Assembly: GCA_028693055.1 (NCBI GenBank)
Contig: JAQUWD010000006.1
Coordinates: forward strand, 37,164 to 101,163
Length of the DNA stretch: 64,000 bases
Direction of reading: 5' to 3'
DNA from: Eubacteriales bacterium
GTDB lineage: Bacteria > Bacillota > Clostridia > Christensenellales > Aristaeellaceae
The stretch's first letter is position 1. The number at the start of each line of letters is the position of its first letter. The position numbers and the translations under genes are program-made. This document shows, piece after piece, positions 1 through 9,144 of this stretch. The notes under the pieces were generated by a model. That model had not been told where the DNA came from, did no database searches, and was given only the letters and a program-made list of their open reading frames with translations.

Positions 1-705
1 AGGATACTTTGCCCGCTCCGTCAAGAAGATCATGGCGTTAAAATAAGAATTCCATTGGGCGACCAGCGCGTACAGGGCGATTACCGCCACAATGGCCTTT
101 GATAAGGGCAGCGCAACGCTGAAAAAGAAGCGTTGATTGGTGCAGCCGTCTATAAAGGCGGCCTCCTGCAGCTCCTGCGGCAACGTTGTAACAAAGAAGG
201 AGCGAACGATGATGATGTTATAAACCGAGGAGCAGCCAAGGATGATCATCAGAAAACGGGAGTTGACCAATCCCAGATCCTTCACCACCAAATAGAAGGG
301 GATGAGTCCTCCGCCGAAATACATGGTGAAGACAAAATAAGCCATGATGCCGTTGCGCCCCGGCAAATCCTTGCGGCTGAGGGCGTAGCCCGCCATTACC
401 TGCACCAGCACGGCAAGGATGGTACCCACCCCCGCGTAGAGCAAGGTGTTTAAGTATCCCTGCCAAATGCGCTGGTCGGCGAATACCCTCGTATAGCCCA
501 TCAACGTAAAGCCCCTAGGTCACAAAAGCGGCGTGCCGGAGTTCACATACTGAGGGCTGCTAACCGAGGCCAGAACAATGAAATACAGCGGATAAATGAC
601 GATCACCAGCGTCAGAACCACCAGTACCATCAGCACGAGATCGAAGGTGCGGTCGGCCTTGCATTCCCGAATCCCGGCAGGTTTATGAATAATGGATGCG
701 TGCAT
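1..705 (-). pseudogene. CUT1 sugar ABC permease, YtcP/LplC type, with in-frame TGA; cut by window edge
   Basis: Second membrane permease of a carbohydrate ABC importer, partner of the gene at 737-1693. The ATG at 705 is chosen because AAGGAGG lies 8 nt upstream; an earlier in-frame start would overlap the upstream gene. About 61 codons encode the cytoplasmic tail, the first membrane helix (LVLMVLVVLTLVIVIYPLYF) and ASVSSPQYVNSGTPLL, then TGA at 520-522. The same frame stays open beyond it to base 1 and encodes the rest of a normal permease: PRGFTLMGYTRVFADQR, the EAA loop EAAFIDGCTNQRFFF and QWNSYFNAM near the end. Relatives usually have Trp at this place (LWPKGF-like), so a TGG to TGA change is the simplest explanation. 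TGA ends intact genes nearby, so genome-wide recoding is unlikely. Sequencing error or occasional readthrough cannot be excluded. Confidence 0.85.
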
Positions 706-736
706 TTCTCTTTCCTCCTTTCCTGCTAGATTCGTA

Positions 737-1693
737 TTACCACAGACTGCTACCGGACAGCTTTCTAGCCGCACGGTTGACGATCAAAAGCAGCGAAAAA
801 TTGATAACGTTGTTAAACAGTCCGATGGCTGTGGAGTAGGAGTATTCGGCGTTCTGCAATCCCAGCTTGTAGGTGTAGGTGGAGATGACCTCTGAGGTGG
901 TGAGGTTTAAATTATTCTGCATCAGAAATACTTTTTCATAGCCTACATTCATGACGCTGCCGAAGTTCATAATCAGCAAGATTACCATGGTGGGCATAAT
1001 GGTGGGTAGATCGATGCTTAGAATCCGTTGAAATTTATTGGCTCCATCGATGATAGCCGCCTCGTGCAGCTCCGGGGCAACGCCGCTTAGGGCCGCCAGA
1101 TAGATGATCGAGCCCCAGCCCGCGCTCTGCCATACGCCCGACCAGACGTACAGGTGCCGGAACCAGTCCGGGCTTCCCATAAAGAATACGCTCTGCCCAC
1201 CCAGCGAGGTAATCAAAGTATTGACAAAGCCAGACCGTGGTGAAAGAAATACATTGAGCATACCCACCATCACTACCAGCGAAATGAAATGGGGCGCATA
1301 GGTAACGGTCTGGGTAAATTTTTTCAGCTTCGGGGATTTAATATAGTTGAGCATCAACGCCAATACAATGGGCATCGGAAAGCCGGCCAGCAAAGTATAA
1401 AGGCTGATTAACAATGTATTGCTCAACAGCGTCCAGAAGCGGGGAGAATTGAAAAAAGTTTCAAAATACTTTAGTCCAACCCAAGCGCTGCCCGTGATGC
1501 CCTTGGACGGCTTGAAGTTTTTAAAGGCGATCTGTATGCCGTACATAGGCGCATAGGCAAAGATAGCCAGATAGACGACGGCGGGTAACAGAAACAGATA
1601 TAGAAAGTAATTGGATTTCATCTGCTTTAACACTAACCGTCTCTTACGGGCGCGCTGATCTTTCCGTTGAATTTGCCATGCTTCGCTGGTCAT
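737..1693 (-). CDS. CUT1 sugar ABC transporter permease, LplB type
   Basis: First permease of the importer; it forms the membrane channel with the YtcP-type partner encoded 31 nt downstream. The 318 residues are the usual length for the family. The N-terminus is basic (residues 10-25), followed by a first membrane helix at about 28-50 and several more to the C-terminus. The ATPase-docking EAA loop is at about 211-230 (EAAIIDGANKFQRILSIDLP). The start at 1693 follows AGAGGGAAG. LplB/YtcP systems usually take up oligosaccharides or complex sugars with a lipoprotein binding protein, which would lie beyond the left edge. It follows the GH2 gene but is separated from it by a strong terminator, so it is probably a separate transcription unit. 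Its promoter region has the 10-mer TGCTATGGTA (1730-1739), also found upstream of the GH35 gene. Confidence 0.93.
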   Translation of the reverse strand: MTSEAWQIQRKDQRARKRRLVLKQMKSNYFLYLFLLPAVVYLAIFAYAPMYGIQIAFKNFKPSKGITGSAWVGLKYFETFFNSPRFWTLLSNTLLISLYTLLAGFPMPIVLALMLNYIKSPKLKKFTQTVTYAPHFISLVVMVGMLNVFLSPRSGFVNTLITSLGGQSVFFMGSPDWFRHLYVWSGVWQSAGWGSIIYLAALSGVAPELHEAAIIDGANKFQRILSIDLPTIMPTMVILLIMNFGSVMNVGYEKVFLMQNNLNLTTSEVISTYTYKLGLQNAEYSYSTAIGLFNNVINFSLLLIVNRAARKLSGSSLW

Positions 1694-1791
1694 GGGCTTC
1701 CCTCTTTTCTCACAGCTATTTCATGCCTCTACCATAGCACGGATTTTGACCAGCGGCATCCCCTCAAGTTTTGCATGGGCATAGCAAATCC

Positions 1792-1839
1792 AAAAAGTAA
1801 GCGCCTACAGGGTTTTCATGCAAACCCGATAGGCGCTTA
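1792..1839 (-). terminator. Rho-independent terminator of the GH35-GH2 operon
   Basis: Read on the minus strand, the arms TAAGCGCCTA and TAGGCGCTTA, with an inner GGGTTT/AAACCC pairing, close a stem followed by CTTTTT. It begins about 34 nt after the GH2 stop codon and isolates that operon from the permease genes. Confidence 0.88.
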
Positions 1840-1872
1840 ACGCAAATGCTGCGATGAGGAGCGCAAATTCTG

Positions 1873-4206
1873 CTATGCCAGAATGATTTCCACCATCGCC
1901 GAGCGGAGACCCTCTGCCTCGGCATAAACCTTGAGCTTTCCAGCCGTGGTTCCCGCGCGCACCAAAACGGCAACCAACCCCGCATACATCCTGCGGTCGG
2001 GACAGGTAACCGGGTTATGGTCGCATACGCTGGAGCCTGTACCCGTCACCTGCCCCAAGCCGTTTGCGTTAAAATGAACCATCGGGCTGGCGGTAGGCAC
2101 ATGACGGCCCTCGCTATCCACACAGTCACAGGTGAGCACAGCCACATCCTTGCCATCGGCCTTGGTTCCGGGCGTGTTCAGGGTTAAGCGAAGCGCCACG
2201 GGCGCGCCTGTGGTTTCCACGGCTTCCTCGCAAACCAAAGCGCCGTTTTTCCAGCCTTTAGCCGTCAGCCTGCCGGGTTGGTAGGCAACCTGCCAATCAG
2301 CATGACCATAACGCTCGATCTGGCGTACGCCTTGGGAAACACCGTTCAGGAAAAGCTCTACCCGGTCGCAATTGGTATAGGCGCGCACCAAAATTTCCTC
2401 GCCCTCAAAGCCGTTCCAATTCCAATGGGGCATCAAATGAAGCATCGGCTTTTCGGTCCATAGGGACTGATTTTGATAAAACGCATCCTTCTTTTGCAAA
2501 AACAGATCCAATGCGCCGGACTGCGAGCATAGCCGGGGCCAAACGGTTTCCCCTCGATGCTCAATCCCTGCCCATTGGTAGCCCCCCGCCACCCAAGGCC
2601 GCTCCATGAAGTATTTCCACGTGCGTTCACGGGATAAAAAAGATTTATTCGTGTCACGGTCATAGCCGTAGATAAAGCCCCGGGAGGGACAATCGGCCCG
2701 ATACCAGCCTCTGGTGGTGCCAGTGGCGCAGTTTTCCGTAGATACAAAGGGCTTGTCCGGATACTTTTCATGAAGGCCGTCGAAGGACTCGATATTATAG
2801 TTCACGCCAATCACCTCCACCGCCTCCATGGCCTTGGCAATGGAGGGCGAATGAGAAACGGCGGTGGTGACGGGGCGCGTGCGATCCCAGCGATGAACCT
2901 CCGCTGTCATCCGTTCCGTAATCCTTCGTCCAGCGTCGGTGATGTGCAGGGGTTCCTCGTTGCCCACCGACCACAGCACCACAGAGGGATGGTTGCGGTC
3001 GCGCTTGATCAGCATTTCCAATTGTGCCAAGCCCTCCGGAGTGGTTTCAAACCAACGGGTTTCATCCATTACCAAAAAGCCCAATTCGTCCATGCAATCC
3101 ATGCTATAGGCATGCTGAGGATAGTGAGAGGTTCGGTAGCCGTTAGCGCCCATTTCCTTGAGCAGCGTAAGGCGATAGCGCTGTACCCGCTCGGGCACAG
3201 CCTTTCCCGTCAAGCCGTAATCCTGATGACAGCATACCCCCTTGATGATCACATGGCGATCGTTAAGGAAGAAGCCTTCGCTAGCGTCGTAGCGAATGGT
3301 GCGGAAGCCGAAACGGTTTTTCTGCTGATCTACAGGCTCGCCGTCTAGCAGCACCTTTGTTTCCGTGGTATAAAGCACAGGCGAATCCACATCCCACAAG
3401 GCCGGAGCCTCCACCGAGAAGCCCTGCTTTAGCGTAGCATGATCATAGGCTGGAATCTCCTGCGTAGCCGTGGCAGAGGCGATGACGGCCCCATCCGGGC
3501 TGATGAGCCGCGTTTCTACCTCGGCATTGACGACGCTCTTGCTGTCGTTACGCAAGGTGGTATCCACTGGCACGTACCAAGCGCCGTTAGCCTGCTTCTC
3601 CGGGTGAACGTAAACGCCGTAGCGATCCACGCTGACAGCATCGCAGATTTCCAGCCATACCGGGCGATAAATACCCGCTCCCTCATACCACCAGCCTTCA
3701 TGCTCGCTGGATGCGTCGATAAAAACCGCCACTACGTTTTCCTGATCAAAGGTGACTACGTCGCTGATGTCCACCTCGAAGGAGTTATACCCGCAACGGT
3801 TGGTATATAAATAACAGCCGTTGACATAGACGGTGGCGTGGACCCCCGCCCCCTCGAAATACAGACGGATTTTCTTGCCCTCTAACGCCGCATCCAAGGA
3901 AAAATGCTTACGATACCAAGCGTTCTCATAGTGAAAAAAGCCCAAGGTATCGTTATTGTCAGGCTTTGGCTCTTGGGTGATAATATAGTCATGGGGCAGG
4001 GTAACCGTATTCCATGTCTCGTGGGTGATCAACCCTTGATCGTTATAGGCGTTGGGGCTGTCCAGATAGCCGCGCGCAGCAGGGCCGCAGCGGCGTCGCT
4101 CCGCCTTAGCCTCCAGATAGAGCGCTGTTTTTAGGAGCGGTACCTCCACTTGAATGTCGCCCTGATGAAAGAGCCAGTCGTCACAAAAGGATACGGTTTG
4201 CCGCAT
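1873..4206 (-). CDS. Glycoside hydrolase family 2, beta-galactosidase-like
   Basis: Cytoplasmic exo-glycosidase, probably beta-galactosidase, 777 residues with no signal peptide. The order is GH2: jelly-roll sugar-binding domain (about 60-190, with WYRKHF and EGWWYEGAGIYRPVWL), immunoglobulin-like domain (190-300), TIM barrel (about 300-580) and C-terminal beta domains, including a DUF4982/Big-like stretch near 610-777. The acid/base is E417 in LWSVGNEEP; the likely nucleophile is E491 in PFVSTENCATG. Lies 27 nt downstream of the GH35 gene on the same strand, so the two are co-transcribed and probably act on different linkages of one imported beta-galactoside. The family also contains beta-glucuronidases and beta-mannosidases, so the exact substrate is inferred. 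Confidence 0.9.
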   Translation of the reverse strand: MRQTVSFCDDWLFHQGDIQVEVPLLKTALYLEAKAERRRCGPAARGYLDSPNAYNDQGLITHETWNTVTLPHDYIITQEPKPDNNDTLGFFHYENAWYRKHFSLDAALEGKKIRLYFEGAGVHATVYVNGCYLYTNRCGYNSFEVDISDVVTFDQENVVAVFIDASSEHEGWWYEGAGIYRPVWLEICDAVSVDRYGVYVHPEKQANGAWYVPVDTTLRNDSKSVVNAEVETRLISPDGAVIASATATQEIPAYDHATLKQGFSVEAPALWDVDSPVLYTTETKVLLDGEPVDQQKNRFGFRTIRYDASEGFFLNDRHVIIKGVCCHQDYGLTGKAVPERVQRYRLTLLKEMGANGYRTSHYPQHAYSMDCMDELGFLVMDETRWFETTPEGLAQLEMLIKRDRNHPSVVLWSVGNEEPLHITDAGRRITERMTAEVHRWDRTRPVTTAVSHSPSIAKAMEAVEVIGVNYNIESFDGLHEKYPDKPFVSTENCATGTTRGWYRADCPSRGFIYGYDRDTNKSFLSRERTWKYFMERPWVAGGYQWAGIEHRGETVWPRLCSQSGALDLFLQKKDAFYQNQSLWTEKPMLHLMPHWNWNGFEGEEILVRAYTNCDRVELFLNGVSQGVRQIERYGHADWQVAYQPGRLTAKGWKNGALVCEEAVETTGAPVALRLTLNTPGTKADGKDVAVLTCDCVDSEGRHVPTASPMVHFNANGLGQVTGTGSSVCDHNPVTCPDRRMYAGLVAVLVRAGTTAGKLKVYAEAEGLRSAMVEIILA

Positions 4207-4233
4207 GATAGGTTCCCTCTTTCTTTTGGTTTT

Positions 4234-6036
4234 TTATAAGCTTTCGTTACGCCATTCGCCGCCTAGGATAGAGTGATTGAGGAAATCAACCTTGGGATTT
4301 TGAGGAGCTTGGTGCAGCTCCAATACAATGATTTCATTACCTGTAGCCTTGAGCAGTCCCCCGGGCAGGTACAGGGTACGCTGCGGGCCAATGCGCCAAT
4401 GGCGGCCCAAGGCAAAGCCGTTAATCCACACGCAGCCCTTGGCAAAGCCGGGCAACGCCACGTGGGTATCAATGCCCGGCTCAGCATCGAACGTACCGCG
4501 AAAAAAGCCGGGGCAGGCATGGGCGCTTTCAGAGAAGCGAAGACGGGACAGGTTGTCCATAGGCATGGCTCGCTGCGTCCAATGATAAAGCCGGGCGTTG
4601 CCCCAATAGACGGTGCCGGTAATTCCCTTTTGCTCGCCCAGTCCACGTCCCGTATTGCAGCGCCCCATATTTTCCACCAAAATATCCAGCTTCACGGGGC
4701 CGTTTTCCGTGGAAAGGCATAGCTCCGGCAAGGGCAGATCCCGCTGATAAACGCCACGATATTCGCCATTGGTGAAAATCTGCGCACGATCATGAAGGCC
4801 TTCAATTTGGAGAGGAGCCTTTTGTTGTATGCCTCCCGGCAGCATGGTGGAATACAGCACAAAGCCATACCCCTCGTTTAGCTGTTCCATGGTCAGGGGA
4901 GCGACGGAAGCAACCGGCGTAGACAGCACGTCCAGCTGATCGAAAACAGGAGCGCATTCCCTTAAGGCTACGGGGGGAAGGGACTGACAGCAGACCGTTG
5001 GCGGTTCCTCCGACCGTATCGGCTTTCCCAGAAAGCGATCCAGCTCTCGGCGACAGGCATAGTACTTGGCGGTGGGCAGCCCGTCCTCGGATACCGGCGC
5101 GTCGGCGTCATAGCTGGTGGTTATCGCCCGAAACATGGTACGGCCCGTGGGGTCAAAGGAATCCGTAACCCGCGTGCCATTCATAAAGCCAAAGTTGGTT
5201 CCGCCGCAGAACATATAAAAATTGACCAGTCCCCCATGCTCCAAGGCTTCCCGGTAGCCCGCCGCTACCTCCTCCACGTTTCGGCGGCGGTACGCTTCGC
5301 CAAAGTAGCAGGAGCGTCCGCTCCAATATTCGCCCACCAGAGCCGGCTTGTCCGGTTGAAGCTCCCGCAAATGAGCAATGGCCTCGGCGCTCTCGATACG
5401 ATAATTCACGCCCATCCATTCCCCAGGGATGGAGCCTAGCTTCATCATCTTGATTTGATTGCCGTCAGTGGTATAAAAGGGTACATCCACGCCAAGCGCG
5501 GCCATGGTATTCCGAAGCCATAGCAGGTATTCCTGATCGTCCCCCGCGCCGCCGTACTCGTTTTCCACAGCCATGGCGATGATTGGCCCACCCTTTGTGG
5601 AAAGATAGGGAACGATTAAGGGAATGAGCGTCTCATAGTACTTTTGAACAGCTCCAATAAATTCCGGGTTCATGCACCGTATCGCCATTCCGGGCTTGTT
5701 AAGCAACCACCATGGCAGCCCGCCGAAGTCCCATTCGGCGCAGATAAAGGGGCTGGGGCGCAGCAATACCCGAAGCCCGGTTGCTGCACAGCGCTCCAAA
5801 AAGCTGGGTAGGTTCAGCATGCCATCGAAGCAGAACCGCCCCTCCCGAGGCTCGTGAAGGTTCCAAGGCACATAGGTTTGAACGCAGCTTAACCCAAAAT
5901 CCTTCATCAGGTCCAGCCGACGCTGCCAGCCCTCCGGGCTTACCCGGAAATAGTGCATGGAGCCGGAAGCCAGATAGAACGGTTGATCGTCCAGCCACAG
6001 GCTGTCGGTTCCGATTTCTAATCGCGTTGGTTTCAT
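4234..6036 (-). CDS. Glycoside hydrolase family 35 beta-galactosidase
   Basis: Removes terminal beta-linked galactose from oligosaccharides in the cytoplasm; 600 residues, no signal peptide. The TIM barrel occupies about 1-330 and opens with the family hallmarks FYLASGSMHYFRV, QTYVPWNLHEP and ICAEWDFGGLPWWL. The GH35 signature GGPIIAMAVENEYG places the acid/base at E160, and the nucleophile is E236 in LVGEYWSG. The C-terminal half holds beta-sandwich domains, ending with a galactose-binding-like fold (GCVWINGFALGRHW, QRTLYLPGGLL). Start at 6036 follows AAGGAGGAACAATTC. First gene of a two-gene operon with GH2; the upstream region has an extended -10-like TGCTATGGTA (6060-6069). Confidence 0.94.
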   Translation of the reverse strand: MKPTRLEIGTDSLWLDDQPFYLASGSMHYFRVSPEGWQRRLDLMKDFGLSCVQTYVPWNLHEPREGRFCFDGMLNLPSFLERCAATGLRVLLRPSPFICAEWDFGGLPWWLLNKPGMAIRCMNPEFIGAVQKYYETLIPLIVPYLSTKGGPIIAMAVENEYGGAGDDQEYLLWLRNTMAALGVDVPFYTTDGNQIKMMKLGSIPGEWMGVNYRIESAEAIAHLRELQPDKPALVGEYWSGRSCYFGEAYRRRNVEEVAAGYREALEHGGLVNFYMFCGGTNFGFMNGTRVTDSFDPTGRTMFRAITTSYDADAPVSEDGLPTAKYYACRRELDRFLGKPIRSEEPPTVCCQSLPPVALRECAPVFDQLDVLSTPVASVAPLTMEQLNEGYGFVLYSTMLPGGIQQKAPLQIEGLHDRAQIFTNGEYRGVYQRDLPLPELCLSTENGPVKLDILVENMGRCNTGRGLGEQKGITGTVYWGNARLYHWTQRAMPMDNLSRLRFSESAHACPGFFRGTFDAEPGIDTHVALPGFAKGCVWINGFALGRHWRIGPQRTLYLPGGLLKATGNEIIVLELHQAPQNPKVDFLNHSILGGEWRNESL

Positions 6037-6079
6037 GAATTGTTCCTCCTTGTTGGCTATACCATAGCATAGAGCAATG

Positions 6080-6112
6080 AAAAAGGACAGCCGACAAAAT
6101 TTGCGGCTGCCC
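6080..6112 (-). terminator. Rho-independent terminator of pgcA
   Basis: On the minus strand GGGCAGCCG and CGGCTGTCC pair around a 10-nt loop and are followed by TTTTT. It lies 19 nt after the pgcA stop codon and before the GH35 promoter region. Confidence 0.9.
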
Positions 6113-6131
6113 TTACATGATTTGCGATTGG

Positions 6132-7856
6132 TTATTTCAGGAGCTTCTGGGCCTCGGCAGTCAAATGTCCGAGCAGCTCCTTGGCTTTTTTCTCGTCCTT
6201 GTGGTTGACGTTGACGTACAGCTTTATCTTCGGCTCCGTGCCGCTGGGACGTACGCAGACGAAATGTCCGCCCTCCATGGCAAAGTATAATACGTCGCTT
6301 TCGGGGTAGTCCATTTTTTCCACTTTTCCCGTGGCCACGGTGGTATCCGTACCTGCTATAAAGTCCATGACGCGGGCTACCTTTACGCCGCCGATTTCAG
6401 TGGGAGGATTCTTGCGGATCCTTGCCATGATCTCGCCCATTACCTTCAGCCCGTCGATGCCGGGCAAGGTGGTGGACTCCACATGCTCCAAATAATAGCC
6501 GTATGTTTGGAAGATATCCTCCATCACGTCGCAGAGGGTCTTGCCCTTGGTACGGTAGTAGGCCGCCGCCTCGGCAATCAGCAAAGAGGCGTTTACGCCG
6601 TCCTTGTCGCGCACAAAGGTGCTGCTCAGGAAGCCATAGCTTTCCTCAAAGCCAAAGAGGAAGGTATGGCTCTTTTCATCCTCGAACTGTTGGATTTTTT
6701 CACCGATGAATTTAAAGCCGGTCAGGGTATCGAAAAGCTCCACACCATAGGCGCCGCAGATGGGTCGAGCCAGCTCCGTGGATACGATGCTCTTTACCAC
6801 CGCCCCGTTAGCGGGTAGGTTGCCCTGTTCTTTTTTACCGCTGAGTATATAATTGAGCATTAAGCAACCGATTTGGTTGCCGGTCAACAGTCGGAAGCTG
6901 CCGTCCTTTTCACGCACTGCCACGCCTAAGCGGTCGCAGTCTGGATCGGTGCCGAAGATTGCGTCCGCGCCCACCTCGTTAGCCAGCTTGATCGCCAGCG
7001 TAAAGGCGGCGGGGTCCTCGGGATTGGGTACCTTGATGGTGGAGAAATTAGGATCGGGATTCTCCTGCTCCTTCACCACGCTCACATTCGTGATGCCGAT
7101 TTCCCGCAAAATGCGGCGCACCGGCACATTGCCGCTACCATGGAGAGGCGTGTACACAATCTTGAGATTCTTGCCCTCCTCCCGCAGCATTTCGGGATGA
7201 ATGGAAAGGGTTTTCACCCGGGCGATATAATCGTCGTCCACCTCCGCGTCCCCAATGATGTGCAGCAGTCCGGCTGCTGCGGCGGCTTCCTCGGTCATGG
7301 TCTTGGCTTCCGTGAAGCTCAGCGCGTCGATGGCGGCGGTAACGGCGGCGGCGGTTTCCGGGCCGATTTGAGCGCCGTCCTCGCCATAGACCTTATAGCC
7401 GTTATACTGGGGCGGGTTGTGGCTGGCGGTGATGACCACGCCGGCAGCCGCGTTTAAATGACGCACGCCGTAGGATAAAAGCGCTACGGGGCGAAGCGCG
7501 TCGAACAGGTAAACCTTCACGCCGTTGGCGCAGAGCACCAGCGCCGTTTCCTTAGCAAATTCAGCGCTCATGCGGCGGCTGTCGTAGGCGATTACAACGC
7601 CCCGCTCCTTGCTGCCGGGCTCTGTGGAGAGATAATCCGCCAAGCCTTGGGTTGCCCGGCGCACCGTGTAAACATTCATGCGGTTCATGCCCGCGCCCAG
7701 CACGCCGCGCATGCCCGCGGTGCCAAAGCTCAAGTTGCGGTAGAACCGGTCTTCCATTTCTTTATCATCGTTGGCAATGGATTCCAGATCGGTGATGATG
7801 GCTTCATCCGCAGCAAAATCGTGGAGCCAATTTTTGTAGTTCTGCTGATAGCTCAT
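6132..7856 (-). CDS. pgcA: Phosphoglucomutase / phosphomannomutase (alpha-D-phosphohexomutase)
   Basis: Interconverts alpha-glucose 1-phosphate and glucose 6-phosphate (possibly mannose phosphates too) in the cytoplasm. The 574 residues match PgcA/YhxB-type enzymes. All four motifs are present: catalytic S145 in TASHNPPQYNGY, metal loop DPDCDR (306-311), sugar-binding FGFEESYGF, and the C-terminal phosphate-binding RPSGTEPKIK. N-terminal NLSFGTAGMRG is also typical. It has its own promoter (7922-7950) and terminator, so it is transcribed alone. It links alpha-glucose 1-phosphate, for example from GH94, to glycolysis; it would not use the beta-anomer made by many GH65 phosphorylases, and no beta-phosphoglucomutase was seen in the window. 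Confidence 0.95.
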   Translation of the reverse strand: MSYQQNYKNWLHDFAADEAIITDLESIANDDKEMEDRFYRNLSFGTAGMRGVLGAGMNRMNVYTVRRATQGLADYLSTEPGSKERGVVIAYDSRRMSAEFAKETALVLCANGVKVYLFDALRPVALLSYGVRHLNAAAGVVITASHNPPQYNGYKVYGEDGAQIGPETAAAVTAAIDALSFTEAKTMTEEAAAAAGLLHIIGDAEVDDDYIARVKTLSIHPEMLREEGKNLKIVYTPLHGSGNVPVRRILREIGITNVSVVKEQENPDPNFSTIKVPNPEDPAAFTLAIKLANEVGADAIFGTDPDCDRLGVAVREKDGSFRLLTGNQIGCLMLNYILSGKKEQGNLPANGAVVKSIVSTELARPICGAYGVELFDTLTGFKFIGEKIQQFEDEKSHTFLFGFEESYGFLSSTFVRDKDGVNASLLIAEAAAYYRTKGKTLCDVMEDIFQTYGYYLEHVESTTLPGIDGLKVMGEIMARIRKNPPTEIGGVKVARVMDFIAGTDTTVATGKVEKMDYPESDVLYFAMEGGHFVCVRPSGTEPKIKLYVNVNHKDEKKAKELLGHLTAEAQKLLK

Positions 7857-7921
7857 AGGGTTCCGCCTCCAATGCTCACTTGTTTTGAAACGCCCGGAGG
7901 CGTGTTCAAAGCTGTACCTCT

Positions 7922-7950
7922 ATTATAATGGAAGTCATACTTGTTTGCAA
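7922..7950 (-). promoter_or_regulatory. Sigma-A-type promoter of pgcA
   Basis: Minus strand: TTGCAA, 17-nt spacer, TATAAT, 66 nt upstream of the pgcA start. Confidence 0.8.
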
Positions 7951-7963
7951 ATGTTTTATCGTT

Positions 7964-8989
7964 TCACCCTTGCACGTCAATAAGCACCTTCATGGTGGTT
8001 TCGCGGTTCGCGTCAATGTATTCATAGGCCTTCTGATAATCGCGGAAGGGGAAGGTCTTGCTCATCAGCGGAGCCAGCTTCACCTTACCCGCGCCGACCA
8101 GCTCGATGGCCTCTACATAGTCGGGATGGCGGTACATCATGGAGGTGTTCAGGTCCAGCTCGTGATCGTTAAGCACCGCCAAATCCACCTGCCCCAAGTC
8201 GGCAAAGACCGCTACCAGAATAAGGGTAGACCCTTTGCGCGCACAGGCAATCGCTTGGTTGATGGTGATGTTATTACCCGCGCAGTCGAAAATAACGTCG
8301 GCTTTATCGGAGCCGAAAGCGGAAACCAGCGCTTCCCCAAAATCCTGATTCCGGGTATTGACGCAGTGGTCGACGCCGCAGCTTTTAGCCAGCGAAAGGC
8401 GCAAATCGCTTACGTCGGTAATCATGACCTGATCGGCTCCCATGCCTTTGGCGGTCTGGGCCACAAGGTTGCCAATGGGGCCGGCTCCCAGCACGGCGAT
8501 TTTCATACCCGTTACATCGCCCGCCCTGCGCACAGCGTGCACCGCCACGGCTAGGGGTTCAATCATCGCTCCCTCGTCAAAGGATAATTCGTCCGGCAGC
8601 GGCGTTACCTTCTCGGCAGACACCGCAAAATATTCGCTGGCCATACCGGTGGTCTGAAAGCCCATGACTTTCAGCTTTTCGCACAGGTTATACCGTCCAT
8701 GACGGCAAGGATAGCATTGGCCGCAAACCACCTGAGGCTCCACCGTCACCTTTTGCCCGATATGAAGGCCGGTAACGCCCTCCCCCATCGCCGCAATCTG
8801 CCCGGAAACCTCGTGGCCTTGGGTGACGGGATAGGTGGTAAAGGGATGCTTTCCGTGATAGACATGAATATCGGAGCCGCATACGCCGATTTTCATCATA
8901 CGGATCAGCACCTCGCCGGGCTTGGGAACAGGGGTGGGGATTTCCTGAAAGGCAATTTGCTTAGGCGCAGTCATAACCTGTTGTAGCAT
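7964..8989 (-). CDS. Zinc-dependent medium-chain alcohol/polyol dehydrogenase
   Basis: NAD(P)-dependent oxidation of a secondary alcohol or polyol; sorbitol, threonine and galactonate dehydrogenases belong to the same superfamily, so the substrate is not fixed. With the start at 8989 (GGAGG 8 nt upstream) it has 341 residues, normal for the family. Catalytic zinc ligands are visible at C37 (GVCGSD), H59-E60 (QGHE) and E144 (MIEPLAVAV). Structural zinc cysteines are C89, C92, C95 and C103. The nucleotide-binding glycine motif is VLGAGPIGN near 167-174. It has its own promoter and lies between pgcA and the divergent ThrE genes, which gives no strong clue to the substrate. Confidence 0.88.
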   Translation of the reverse strand: MLQQVMTAPKQIAFQEIPTPVPKPGEVLIRMMKIGVCGSDIHVYHGKHPFTTYPVTQGHEVSGQIAAMGEGVTGLHIGQKVTVEPQVVCGQCYPCRHGRYNLCEKLKVMGFQTTGMASEYFAVSAEKVTPLPDELSFDEGAMIEPLAVAVHAVRRAGDVTGMKIAVLGAGPIGNLVAQTAKGMGADQVMITDVSDLRLSLAKSCGVDHCVNTRNQDFGEALVSAFGSDKADVIFDCAGNNITINQAIACARKGSTLILVAVFADLGQVDLAVLNDHELDLNTSMMYRHPDYVEAIELVGAGKVKLAPLMSKTFPFRDYQKAYEYIDANRETTMKVLIDVQG

Positions 8990-9020
8990 ATTATTTTCCT
9001 CCCATGGCTTAAGTACCTTG

Positions 9021-9049
9021 AATATAGCACTTGCACCTTGCTTTTGCAA
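9021..9049 (-). promoter_or_regulatory. Promoter of the zinc dehydrogenase gene
   Basis: Minus strand: TTGCAA, 17-nt spacer, TATATT, 32 nt before the start codon at 8989. Confidence 0.75.
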
Positions 9050-9076
9050 TTCCTTTTTCCCCCTTTCCAATGCTTC

Positions 9077-9106
9077 TTGCTTTCCCTAAGGAGCTTCTGC
9101 TATACT
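9077..9106 (+). promoter_or_regulatory. Promoter of the ThrE-type exporter operon
   Basis: TTGCTT, 18-nt spacer, TATACT, about 39 nt before the TTG start at 9145; divergent from the dehydrogenase promoter. Confidence 0.65.
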
Positions 9107-9144
9107 ATGCATTGCTGAAAGCATCGTAGAGGAGGCGCGTTTTT

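Noticed and set aside
1..705. TGA read as Trp throughout the organism
   Set aside because: Intact genes in the window end with TGA at expected places (for example at 9904, 12552 and 24707), so TGA is a normal stop here.
2770..3348. Long plus-strand frame opposite the GH2 gene
   Set aside because: Mirror of codon bias in the GH2 gene; no ribosome site and no recognisable protein.
7928..8554. 208-codon plus-strand frame over the zinc dehydrogenase
   Set aside because: Antisense to a clear enzyme with all zinc ligands; composition rich in His, Gln and Gly as expected for a shadow frame.
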